DNA from: Muscardinus avellanarius
Lineage: Eukaryota > Chordata > Mammalia > Rodentia > Gliridae
Reading direction: 5' to 3'
Length of the DNA: 64,000 nt
NCBI GenBank assembly: GCA_963383645.1
Contig: OY726563.1
Coordinates: 38,841,831-38,905,830 of the forward strand
The position numbers were made by a program, and so were the translations under genes. The notes under the pieces are model-generated. The model was not told where the DNA came from. It saw nothing but the letters and a program-made list of their open reading frames with translations, and ran no database searches. Of the stretch, positions 22,903 to 32,312 are shown piece by piece (the stretch's first letter is position 1; every line of letters begins with the position of its first letter).

Positions 22903-22958
<56 letters not shown>
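22605..22958 (-). mobile_element. MaLR-like LTR fragment, antisense
   Basis: It begins CTACCATAACAAAATACCAC and continues CACAATTCTAGAAGAGAG, the same LTR type as 8640-9350. It ends in a (TC)n run at 22902-22957. Confidence 0.6.
22902..22957. repeat. (TC)n microsatellite
   Basis: About 28 TC dinucleotides, joined directly to a SINE right half on its downstream side. Confidence 0.95.
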
Positions 22959-22959
<1 letters not shown>

Positions 22960-22960
<1 letters not shown>

Positions 22961-23015
22961 AGATTGAACACAGGGAATTCTGCCTTCAAGCTACACACCC
23001 ACCCCACTTTATTAT
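22960..23015 (-). mobile_element. Right-half (dID) SINE fragment
   Basis: GATTGAACACAGGGAATTC and a CAAGCTACACACCC-type sequence. It is a lone right half beside the (TC)n run. Confidence 0.65.
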
Positions 23016-23017
23016 TA

Positions 23018-23190
23018 TAATTTTTTGCAGTACTGGAGATGGAACCCAGGGGCATTCTACCTCCAAGCTATACCCCCAGCCCTATTTTTTATTCTTTATT
23101 TTAAAACAGATTGCAGAAGGCCTCACTAAATTGCAGAGGGCCTCACTAAGTAGCTGAGGCTGGCCTCTCCTGTCTCAGCCTCCCAAATGT
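23018..23190 (-). mobile_element. B1-dID dimeric SINE, left end truncated
   Basis: GATGGAACCCAGGGGCATTC, then GGCCTCACTAAGTAGCTGAG. The linker CCTCACTAA occurs twice, a small internal duplication. Confidence 0.75.
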
Positions 23191-23884
23191 AATGAGTTAT
23201 TAAGAAATAATGTCGCCCCATATTAAGTTCAAAATAGTAAAGGCAAACTCCTTAGGACAACACATGTGCTATTGGTAATCAGATATGAGAAATTTCCCAA
23301 CATTTGAGAGCACAAATTGTACATATTCTTGTGCATTATAATCTCCAAGGTTGGATGCATAATCCTGGGTTCTACACATGGAACTTCTAATTTGGCAAAT
23401 CTGGAGTAGGAATCTGATTTTTTTGTGAGAACTACTAGCAATTCTGATGCAGGGATGGAAAGATTACACTTTGAAGAACACCTGACTTAACAGTAATGGT
23501 CCTTCAAAGTGAGTTACCTCTCCACTGCCTTTGTCCAGGTCAGGCACTGCAGTCCTTACAGGTCTGCTGGGTGTTCACAACTGTGCTAAGTGCTTAAGCA
23601 ACAGGAGAAGAGGAAGGGGGTTTCTGACAGTCAAAATCTACTACTCTTACTACACAAGCATGCACATGTGCACAGACCCGTCCCATTCCATCCTTTTTTC
23701 CACCATCGTAGTTGGCACCACCTTATCATACATCCATTCTCCTCTGACTAGATAAAAACATTACTACTTAACACTTTAGACACCAAATAGAGGGGAAGGC
23801 TTCTCTCACACCAACCAATTCTCCAACTCCTCAGACACCAACTGAGTGTCCCCCCTCTAATTCTGATCCCATGGGCAAAAGTTT
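23191..23884. other. No recognised feature
   Basis: About 0.7 kb of unrecognised non-coding sequence. Confidence 0.4.
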
Positions 23885-24640
23885 TGGTCCTACCAGATTG
23901 CCTCCAACTTCAGATGACAATCACAAGGCCCAGTTATCACTTGTACTTTTGACCGACTGGCTATCAACTGCAGGTCTCCGCATCCCCCTCCTCATCTTTG
24001 ATAATTTGCAATAATTGCTCACAAAACTCATGGAAATGATTGTTTATATTTATTGGCTTATTATAGGAAATATTACAAAGGCTATAGATGAAGATAAAGA
24101 GGTATCGAAGGTGAGGACTGTAGGAAGAGGTGTAGAACTTCCATGCCTCTCTAGGTGTACCACCTTCTCAGCACCTTGGTGTGCTCACCAACTTAGAAGC
24201 CCTCTGAGCTCTACTATTTAGGGTTCTTGTGGAAGCTTCATTATGTAGGCATGATTGATTGTATCCTTGGTCACTGCTGATCAACTTAAGCTTTGGATAT
24301 TCTCCCTTCCCAGGAGGTAGAAGGGTGTGCCTGAAATGTCCAGCCTTTAATCAAGCCTTGGTCTTTCTGGTGACCAGCTCTAGTCCTAAAGCTATCTAGA
24401 GGTCCCTGGCCACCTGTCCTCTCAGCATATAATAAACACTCACCACTCCAGAGATTCTAGAAGTTTCTGTTTCAGAAACCAGGGACTGAGAACAAATGTT
24501 TTAACAACAAAAATGTTTTTCTCACCTTTATCACTAAGAAATTTACAAGGCTTATAGGAGCTCTGTGTCTGAGACAGGAGACAGAGACCAAATTTATTTT
24601 TCTTATTGTGTGATATTTTTCTCTTTTGGTGAAAAACCGG
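23885..24640. mobile_element. Degenerate ERVL-type LTR
   Basis: A series of landmarks matches a common mammalian LTR: GCTCACAAAACTCATGGAAA, AGGAAATATTACAAAGGCTA, CTTCATTATGTAGGCATGAT and GACAGGAGACAGAGACCAAA. Family and orientation are left open. Confidence 0.55.
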
Positions 24641-24914
24641 GAATGGTGCCTCTGGAAGCATACAGAGTCTTGGAATTGCACTCATTTGGTGTGAAATGCC
24701 ATCACAGGTATTGAAATGAAATGTGGCTCTCACTAAGGGTCCTTAAACTTGGTCTAAATGTTTGTATCATTATGTAGGGCTTCATTTGCGTTTCAGAAGG
24801 ATTCAGCAAGGGTGGAAAGAGTGTAAAAGGATTTTCTTGCAGTAGGGAAGGGCTGGTGGATAACTCTGGAAGATCCAGGAGGTGGGTGACTGTCGTTGAG
24901 GGGAAAAACATAGT

Positions 24915-25490
24915 GACCTAAAAAATAAACAGATAATTGTGAATTGTGCAGCTGTGAACATAGATACACATGCATTAGTTTGGTTGTTCAATTTCCATTC
25001 TTTTGGGTAGATACCCAGAAGTGGTAGAACCAGCCAATGTGTCCATCAGCACATGAATGAATTACAAAACTATGGAATATGTACATAATGGAATTTTACT
25101 CAACCATAAAGAAGAACAAAATCAGGTCATTTGCAAGGAAATGGATGGAACTGGAGAACATTATGCTAAGTGAGATCAGTCACAAAAAGTAAAAAATTGG
25201 ATGCTCTCTCTAGTATGTGGAAGCTAGGGAGAAAATGGATTTCAGGCAAAGAAGAAGAAACCTTAAATGAGTAAAGAAGGTGACCTAACTGAGGGAGATG
25301 GAAGGAAAGAGGAGGTAAACTCCCTAATGTACATTATGTACATTCACAAACATATCAAAATCAATCACTAAGCTGAACATGAAAAGGAGGGAATGGGGAG
25401 AGAATGGATGGGAATTGGGGAAGGGCTAAATGAGTGATGTGAGCATCTATGCCTCTACCATCTTGAACTCCATTAAGATGTATGACTACA
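24915..25490 (+). mobile_element. L1 3'-end fragment
   Basis: Contains TGGGTAGATACCCAGAAG, TCATTTGCAAGGAAATGGAT and a purine-rich 3' UTR. Its very end (AAGGTACCAATAAAAAATAG, about 25923-25942) is displaced by two SINEs. The 24641-24914 stretch upstream is unrecognised. Confidence 0.8.
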
Positions 25491-25690
25491 CCGGGTGTGG
25501 TGGCGCTCGCTTGTAATCCCTGCGCTTGGGAGGCAGAGACAGGATGATCGCACAGGTTGAAAGCCAGCCGTGCTGGCTTAGAAGACCCTGTTTCCAAATA
25601 AAAATGTAAAAATAGGTCTGGGAGTGTAGCCTGGAGGTAGAAGGGCTTCCAGGAACCCCAGTGCCACCAAAAATAAATAAATAATTAAAT
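25491..25690 (+). mobile_element. B1-dID SINE, young subtype
   Basis: GGTGTGGTGGCGCTCGCTTG, then the young right half ending GGAACCCCAGTGCCACC. A TATGACTAC repeat precedes this SINE and follows the next one, so the pair interrupts the L1 tail as a block. Confidence 0.88.
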
Positions 25691-25710
25691 TAAATTAAAT
25701 TAAAATTAAA

Positions 25711-25905
25711 ACATGCTGGGCGTGGTGGTGCACACTTGTAATCCCCTCACTTGGGAGGTGGAGACAGGAGGATCGCACATGTTCGAAGCCATCCTTGCTG
25801 GCTTAAGAGACCCTGTTTCCAAATTAAAAAGTATAAAAGTAGGTGTCTGGGAGTGTAGCCCGGAGGTAGAAGAGTTTCCAGGAACCCCAGTACCACCAAT
25901 TAAAA
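25711..25905 (+). mobile_element. B1-dID SINE, young subtype, tail-inserted
   Basis: A second young-type dimer sits in the AATTAAAT-rich tail of the SINE at 25491. Confidence 0.88.
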
Positions 25906-26040
25906 AAATATATATATGACTACAAGGTACCAATAAAAAATAGATTGCCAAAGGAAGAGTGTGAAGTTAAGGCATTTTAATAATAATCTTACATAGTTCA
26001 TCCAAGCACAGTCGAGGAGACTCATAGAATAGTGAAAGTA

Positions 26041-26244
26041 AGCTGGGTGTGGTGGCGCATGCTTGTAATCCCAGGATTTGGGAGGCTGAGACAGGAGGAT
26101 TACGATTAAGGACAGCCTCAGCTACTTAGTGAGGCCCTTTGCAACACAGCGAGACCTTGTTTCAAAATAAAGAAGAAAAAATAGGGCTGAGAGTGTTGCT
26201 CAGAGGTAGAATGCCCCTGGGTTCCAACCCCAGTACTGAAAAAA
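26041..26244 (+). mobile_element. B1-dID SINE, old subtype, 13-bp TSD
   Basis: A complete dimer with old-type right half (GGTAGAATGCCCCTGGGTTC). AATAGTGAAAGTA is repeated at 26028-26040 and 26245-26257. Confidence 0.9.
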
Positions 26245-26245
26245 A

Positions 26246-26427
26246 ATAGTGAAAGTAGATGGAGGAGGGAGGAGTGAAGAGGAAAATGAGTCTTGAAGAA
26301 GGAAATAGTTCCAATAATGTTATGTTCACACACAAAAGTATCACTACCAACCTTACTGGTATGTATGGGGAGGGAGGAAGGGGCAGCATGATGGGGGTGA
26401 AGGGAAACACACCAAGAGATGTTGTGT
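26246..26427 (+). mobile_element. L1 3' UTR fragment
   Basis: It is the same 3' UTR type as at 40800-41060 (AAGTATCACTACCAACCTTA, then AGGGAAACACACCAAG). It is interrupted by E4. A remnant (TTACACAATTATTAATA) resumes at about 27129. Confidence 0.7.
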
Positions 26428-27127
26428 CTTCCAGGGCCCGCAATTTGACTCACTATTGTTGAGTACGCAGATGGAGCTGTAGTGGACTCGGTGAATTCGC
26501 TGCTGCTGCCGCCGGTGGCAATATGGCGCTGCTGCCATGCCCTCGGCCGTGAGGCTGGCGTATTTCTTCACTGGTTTTGAGCTCCACTCTGAGTCCCTGC
26601 AGGGTGTGCTGAGTCCAGCCCCTGGGAGCTTTAGATGCTCCCTGTGCCGAGAAATCTGCCGAATTCCCCTCGGCTGATTGCAGCGGCTCACCTTGGCTCA
26701 CTGTTCACCACTCCTCTCTGGAGCCTGGTGTGCTGTTGAGTTCGTTGGTCTGGAGCCATCTGGTGAGCTCGCCACTGCCGCCAGCAGTAAGGCGCTATTG
26801 CCGCGTCCTCGGCCGTGAGGCCAGCGTATTTCCTCTGTGGCTCTGAGCTCCATTTTGAGTCCCCCTCCTCTCTGGGGCCTGGTGCTGAGATGAAGATGGC
26901 GCCCGCCACTTCGTGCTGCGGCTCCGGCCACAGCACTGCAGTCTGGTTTCTTTCTGGTGTCTCATTTTTCCAGCCCTCTTTTTCTCTGTCCCTTGTAATT
27001 ACATTTTTTGTTTCTCTGCTGATGGTGTTTTCTAGCTATGAAAGGCACTGATTTTGTGGTAATAGAGATTGGTTGTTAGCGGGGCTCATAAGCCCCGCTT
27101 TCCTCCGTCACCATCTTCCCGGAAGTC
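26428..27127 (-). mobile_element. E4: 5' UTR-only E fragment
   Basis: It contains only 5' UTR sequence of the long class, from the element start at 27127 (CCATCTTCCCGGAAGTC) to a point just before ORF1-proximal sequence. There is no ORF1, no 3' UTR and no poly(A) at the inner end. The hairpin at about 27077-27098 is intact with a different loop. It lies inside an older L1 3' UTR with about 45 bp of that L1 missing. Confidence 0.85.
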
Positions 27128-27149
27128 TATTACACAATTATTAATATTT

Positions 27150-27384
27150 ATTTATTTATTTATTTTTGTGGTACTAGTGATTAAACTCAGGAGCAGCCTA
27201 CCTCCAAGCTACACCCCCAGACCTAGTTTTTTTTTATTTTTTGAAACAAGGTTTCACTAAGTTGCAGAGAGCCTCACTAAGTTGCTGAGACTGGCTGTGA
27301 ACCTGTGATTTTCCTGTCTCAGCTTCCCTGGAACTAGGATCCTTTAGTACTGGGATTACGAGAGAGTGCCACCATGCCCAGCTG
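27150..27384 (-). mobile_element. B1-dID SINE with (TTTA) tail
   Basis: AGCTACACCCCCAGACC and GAGTGCCACCATGCCCAGC mark its two halves. The left half carries a 20-bp extra piece around AACTAGGATCCTTTAG. Confidence 0.8.

Positions 27385-27428
<44 letters not shown>
27385..27428. repeat. (TA)n microsatellite
   Basis: About 21 TA dinucleotides immediately beyond the SINE left end. Confidence 0.95.
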
Positions 27429-27430
<2 letters not shown>

Positions 27431-28297
27431 CATGGAAGGTGAATTACTTATTTTCTTGCCTTACCTATTTATATTAATGAGTAAAAAATTATATAATTTC
27501 TTTTAACTAGGTCTTAAAATAAGGATGAACTAGCATGGATCAGTTATAAAAACTAAAATAAAGGGGAAATACCTCAAAAACAAACAACTTAGCTTTGCAT
27601 TCACCACTTAACTATATTTCATCTCATTTTAATGGAAGAGAGGAGAGCATTTGTTTTATTTTCCACCCTCAGCTGTGATTTCACTGAAGGTTGAAAACTA
27701 ATAAGTAAGGAGTTTCTGAGTTTTCTTTTGTGATGACAGAATAGATTTTAAAAAAGAAGCTATTGCTTAAAGCATCTTTCTTTTCTAAGAGTAAAAATAA
27801 CATAGAATCCAATAGTTAGACTACATTTTCAATAGCTGTTTGTGAAGTCTGGGACTTTTTAAAAACAAGCATACAATTATTAATCTAATGTAAACTTTGT
27901 ATTTTTCTGTTTTCAGGTCAGACTCCAAGAGTTTGAGGTCGAATTTTGATGGAGTACCCAGATGTCCTCAGCTGTCATGGAGAATGCTTACCATATTTGC
28001 TTGCATATTTTCCTCATTATATTGGCAAATAGTTATTAACATAGAGGAAAGAGGTGGATTAAGGAGTTGACCTTTCACTGTACTTTAGGGCCAGTATCAC
28101 TTTTGACGGGACCTAAGACTTTCAGCTTTATTGTACTTTTTTTTTTTTTCAGAAAGAAGCTATTATCTTACTTGTGGCTAATAAAATAATAATTAAAAAT
28201 AGCAAACTGATTGCATTAAAGGGGAGAAGTCACATGCTCATCTAGAAAAAAATGTGGGGAAAAACATCTTCACAATTGATGAAAAGCACCAATTTTT
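27429..28297. other. No recognised feature
   Basis: AT-rich DNA without repeat landmarks or a plausible exon. Confidence 0.4.
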
Positions 28298-28498
28298 TTT
28301 TTTTTTTTGGTGGTACTGGGGTTCCTGGAAGCCCTTCTACCTCTGGGCTACACTCCCAGACCTATTTTTACATTTTTATTTGGAAACAGGGTCTCCTAAG
28401 CCAGCGCGTGCGCGCGGCTGGCTTCGAACCTGCGCGATCCTCCTGTCTCTGCCTCCCAAGCGCGGGGATTACAAGCGTGCGCCACCACGCCCGGCAAA
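28298..28498 (-). mobile_element. B1-dID SINE, young subtype, 16-bp TSD
   Basis: A CpG-rich, little-decayed copy (GCGCGTGCGCGCGGCTGG). AAAAGCACCAATTTTT occurs on both sides (from about 28282 and at 28499-28514). Confidence 0.93.
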
Positions 28499-28574
28499 AA
28501 AAGCACCAATTTTTAAAGATGAGAAAGTCATTCAACTTGGGCATCTTTAATAAAATAATTTATTGAAATATTTT

Positions 28575-28700
28575 AAACTACCTATTTTATGGTCGGCACC
28601 AGGTGAGGTACCTTGTATGAACCTGAGCAAACTGGAGTGCTTTCTGCCCAGAAGGAGCTTATAGCCTAGATGGCAGGGGGGAGGTTTTGAATAAATAATT
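28575..28700. repeat. L2/MIR-like old repeat fragment
   Basis: CAGAAGGAGCTTATAGCCTAG and flanks resemble the old L2-type block also seen at 14615-14745. Confidence 0.45.
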
Positions 28701-28707
28701 GCATAAT

Positions 28708-28912
28708 AGCTGGGTGTAGTGTCGCACACTTGTAATCCCCGTGCTTGGGAGGCTGAGACAGGAGGATCACACAGGTTCGAAGCCAGCCTCAGCTACTCAG
28801 TGAGGCTCTCAGCAACTTAGTGAGACCCTGTTTCCAAATAAAGTATAAAAATAGGTCTGGGAGTATAGCCTGAAGGTAGAAAAGTCTCTGGGTTCCACCC
28901 CCAGTACCACAA
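28708..28912 (+). mobile_element. B1-dID SINE, intermediate subtype
   Basis: The left half is complete. The right half has GTCTCTGGGTTCCACCCC. ATTGCATAATA before and ATGGCATAATA after suggest the TSD. Confidence 0.85.
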
Positions 28913-28941
28913 AAATAATGGCATAATAACTACTTATAAAC

Positions 28942-29145
28942 CAAGCATGGTGGCACACACCTGTAATCCCTGTACTTGGGAGGCTGAGACAGGAGGATCA
29001 CAGGTTTGTAGCCAGCCTCAGCTACTTAGTGAGGCCCTCTGCAACTTAATGAGACACTGGTTCAAAATAAAGAATTTTTTTAAATGGGGCTAGGGGTGTA
29101 GCTCAGAAGTAGAATGCCCCTAGGTTCAACCTCCAGTGCTGCAAA
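28942..29145 (+). mobile_element. B1-dID SINE, old subtype
   Basis: CAAGCATGGTGGCACACACC to TTCAACCTCCAGTGCTGC. It forms part of a head-to-tail cluster of five SINE units. Confidence 0.85.
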
Positions 29146-29185
29146 AAATGAATAATAACAATAATTACAAAAAGTTTAAAAAGGA

Positions 29186-29597
29186 AGTTGGGCGTGGTGG
29201 CCCACACTTGTAATCCCAGTACTTGGGAGGCTGAGACAAGAGGATCTGGGTTCACAGCCAGCCTCAGCTACTTAGTGAGGCCCTCTTTCAAAATAAAGAA
29301 TAAGAGCCAGGCGTGGTACCTCATGCTTGCAATCTCCGGGCTTGGGAGGCTGAGACAGGAGGATCGCACAGGTTTGAAGCCAGCTTCAGCTAGTGAGTGA
29401 GGCTCTCAGCAACTTAATGAGACCCTATTTCCAAATAAAGTATAAAATAGGTCTGGGAGTTTAGCCTAGAGGTAAAATGTGCCTGGGTTCTATCCCCAGT
29501 ACCACCAAATAAAATAAAATAAAGAATAAAAAAAAATTGGGTTGTGGATATAGCTCAGAAGTAGAATGCCCCTGGGTTCAATCTCCAACACCACACA
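29186..29597 (+). mobile_element. Old B1-dID SINE split by a younger copy
   Basis: The left half is at 29186-29303 and the right half at about 29535-29597 (GGGTTGTGGATATAGCTCAG). AAAGAATAA borders the inserted SINE on both sides. Confidence 0.8.
29306..29512 (+). mobile_element. B1-dID SINE nested in another SINE
   Basis: A complete dimer (GAGCCAGGCGTGGTACCTC to TCCCCAGTACCACC) inserted at the linker of the older SINE. Confidence 0.85.
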
Positions 29598-29611
29598 CAT
29601 AAAAAAAAAAT

Positions 29612-29675
29612 TTAAAGGGATGGTGATGTAGCTCAGAGGTTGAATACCCTGAGTTCAATCCCCAGTACCACAAAA
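29612..29675 (+). mobile_element. Right-half (dID) SINE
   Basis: GATGGTGATGTAGCTCAGAGG to ATCCCCAGTACCAC. A lone right half in the A-rich tail of its neighbour. Confidence 0.75.
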
Positions 29676-29694
29676 ATAATAATTATTTATATAC

Positions 29695-30050
29695 AAATGA
29701 TAAGTAAATTTTACTCCACAATTTAAAAATGAAATCAGATGCTTTCCCTAATATGTGAAAGCTAAGGAGAAATGGGTCATAGGAGGAACTCTAGATGAAA
29801 AAGGAAATCCTATAGAGGAGTAAACAAGACAACCTGAATGAAGGGATGGGAGAGGGGAAGAAGGAAATTGTCTAAAACACACAATGTACTTAAACATATC
29901 AAAGTCAACCACTAAGCAAAGCAAGGGAAGGAGGGATGGGAAGGGAATGGGATGGGAACTGGGTAGGGGTTAAATTGGTGATGTGTACATGTAAAAATAA
30001 ATAAATAAAATAAAAAATAAAAAGACAAAAAGTAAGCATTTTTTAAAAAG
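29695..30050 (+). mobile_element. L1 3' UTR fragment
   Basis: GAAAGCTAAGGAGAAATGGG, then CCACTAAGCAAAGCAAGGG, G-rich tract and an A-rich end. Confidence 0.75.
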
Positions 30051-30107
30051 GGGGATTGCAAAGTAGTTTAACCTCCTAGCTACAACTTCAATTTTCTTAT
30101 TGGTTTG

Positions 30108-30235
30108 TTTTGAAACAGGGTCTCACTAAGTTGCAAAGGTTCTCACTAAATTGCTGAGGTTGTCCTCGAACCTGAAATCCTCCTGTCTTAGCCTCCCAAG
30201 TGCTAGGATTACAGGCATGTGTCACTGCACCCAGC
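30108..30235 (-). mobile_element. SINE left half (B1-like)
   Basis: GAAACAGGGTCTCACTAAG to GTCACTGCACCCAGCCC. The right half is nearly unrecognisable. Confidence 0.7.
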
Positions 30236-30238
30236 CCA

Positions 30239-30383
30239 TGAATTCCTTTAGAAACACTCAATAATGGAATGAGCTGGATGATATACACCTTTAATCCTTT
30301 GAATTCCTTTAGAAACACTCAATGAATTCCTTTAGAAACACTCAATAATGGAATGAGCTGGATGATATACACCTTTAATCATA
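30239..30383. repeat. Local duplication of a 60-bp unit with a third partial copy
   Basis: TGAATTCCTTTAGAAACACT occurs three times (about 30239, 30299 and 30323). The first and third occurrences continue identically for about 60 bp into the SINE left half that follows. Confidence 0.85.
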
Positions 30384-30525
30384 GTACTTGGGAGGCTGAA
30401 ACAGGAGAATCTCAGGTTCAAGGCCAGCAAGTGGCAACTTAGCAAGTCTCTGATTCAGAATTTTTTTTAAAAAGGGCTTGGGGTGTAGCTCATTGGTGGG
30501 CTCAATCTCCATTACTACAAAAAAT
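30348..30525 (+). mobile_element. B1-dID SINE, old
   Basis: GAGCTGGATGATATACACC to CAATCTCCATTACTAC. Its first 30 bp are duplicated upstream. The 30526-30876 flank holds nothing recognisable. Confidence 0.7.
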
Positions 30526-30891
30526 GCAAAAGTGAAATATTCAATAGTGGTTATCAGTGGCTTAGGTTGGGAAGGCTAGGGAAATGAATCCAAAGAAAGG
30601 AATTCACTTAAGAAAGAATTTTCCTCCTTTCTCTGTAAGTGGAGAGGAGAGGGTTGCTTTCATTGCTTTTTTTTTAGCTGTTCTCATGAAAGATGTTTTA
30701 TTGGTAGAATTTTGGATGCAGTAATTAAATAATTAAATACTGGCTCAGATAAATTAAACATAATGTCCGTGGTCACATAGGTTGAGCAGGATTGGGCGAT
30801 TATGTCTCAAAGCCTAAGTCAGGGTTCTTTTCACTGTATCACACCAATTATAACTAAAGATAGCTTTCCAATTGTGTACCTCACTGTTTCT

Positions 30892-32312
30892 TTTTTTAAA
30901 TTTATTTTTATTTTTTATTGGTGCACTGTATTCATACATCATAATGGGATAAAAATATTGTGTAAACATATGTGCACACATCGCCCAGTTAGCTCCTACC
31001 CTACACCATTCCCTCCCCCTTCCTCCTTCCCATGCTTGGCTTAGTGGTTGACATCTAATATTATAGCAATTTATCCAAAATTAACAATGATAATCTCACA
31101 TAACAGATTCATTTGTCTGAGATCAAACTTTTGATCACTTAGAGATAACATTTCAGTATTTCTCTTTGCTTTCTTTCTTACCACAGGATATTTTTTCTTT
31201 TTTTTTAAGGTGAAACTATCATACATTTTTTCCAGAAAAAAAATCTATCCTAACATGAAATGTGAACTCTAAATACCCAAAACCATCTCGAAAAAGAACA
31301 AAGGTAGAAGATGAACATTTTCTGATTTCAAACCTTATAAAGCTACATTAATTGAAACAGTATAGTACTGCTATAAAGGCAGATATATAAACCAGTGGAG
31401 TAAAATAAAAAGCCTAGTAATAAATTCTTCCATATATGGTCAAGTTATTTTTGACAAGGTTTCCAAGAACATTTGGTGAAGGAAATAATGATCTTTTCAC
31501 TAAATATTGTTGAAAAAATAATTACATGAAAAAGAATAAAGTTGGACCCTTACCTAACACCATATACAAATATTAACTCAAAATAAATAAAAGACCTAAA
31601 TGTAAATCTTAAGACTATAAGCTTTTAGAAGAAAACCTGGTTCATAACACTTCACAACATTGAAATTGGCAGTGATTTCTTGGATATGATTTCAAAGACA
31701 CAGGCAACAGAATAAACAAGCTTCCTGAAAAATAAAAAAAAATTGTACATCCAAAGACAATGTAAACAGAGTTAAAGTTACTGATAGAATGGGGTAAAAT
31801 ATTTCCAAATGCTGTATCTAAAGTTATATTAATGTTCCAAATAGAAATCCTATAAATTAGCAACAATAAAAGCAAACAATAAAATTTACAAATAGGTAAA
31901 AGACTAAAATAAATAATGAATCTCCAAATATTTTAACCAGTAAGCACATGAATATATTCTTCTTTGCTTAGTTGTCTGCTGGATGGAAAATCTTGTTTCT
32001 CGGGTTCTGGTGTGAATTACCTATTTCTTCTTTGTAGTTAATCTCTTTGAGTACTTTCTCTAGCGCTGGTTTTGAAGACATAAATTCCTTGAGTTTCTGT
32101 CATGGAAGCTTCTTATTTCCCCATCTAATTTGATAGATAGTTTTGCTGGGTAAGAAATTTTTGGCTGGAAGTTGTTTTCTTTCAGAGTTTGGAATATGTT
32201 ACTCCAAGCCCATCTGGCTTTCGTGACTTGGTTTGGGAAGTCTGGAGTATTTCTAATTGGTTTGCCTCTGAATGTCACTTGGCCTTTTGTTTTTGTTACC
32301 TTTAATATTCTC
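30892..32312 (-). mobile_element. E5, 3' half: E-family element split by E6
   Basis: It contains the 3' UTR, the inverted ORF2 block and the ORF1 C-terminal half. Together with 35282-36784 it forms one full-length copy: TACCTCACTGTTTCT is found at 30877-30891 and at 36785-36799. About 40 bp just downstream of the ORF1 stop (around 31925-31967) differ from all other copies, suggesting an older subfamily. Confidence 0.92.
31968..32312 (-). pseudogene. L1-type ORF1 of E5, C-terminal part
   Basis: RRM end and C-terminal domain, with the usual ISYPAKLS-coding stretch. It is interrupted by E6 at about 32312, and a small deletion near 32099 (HDKQK-coding region) shifts the frame. The N-terminal part is at 35282-35851. 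Confidence 0.85.

Noticed and set aside
28298..28498. A CpG island
   Set aside because: The CpGs belong to one young SINE and the flanks are AT-rich.
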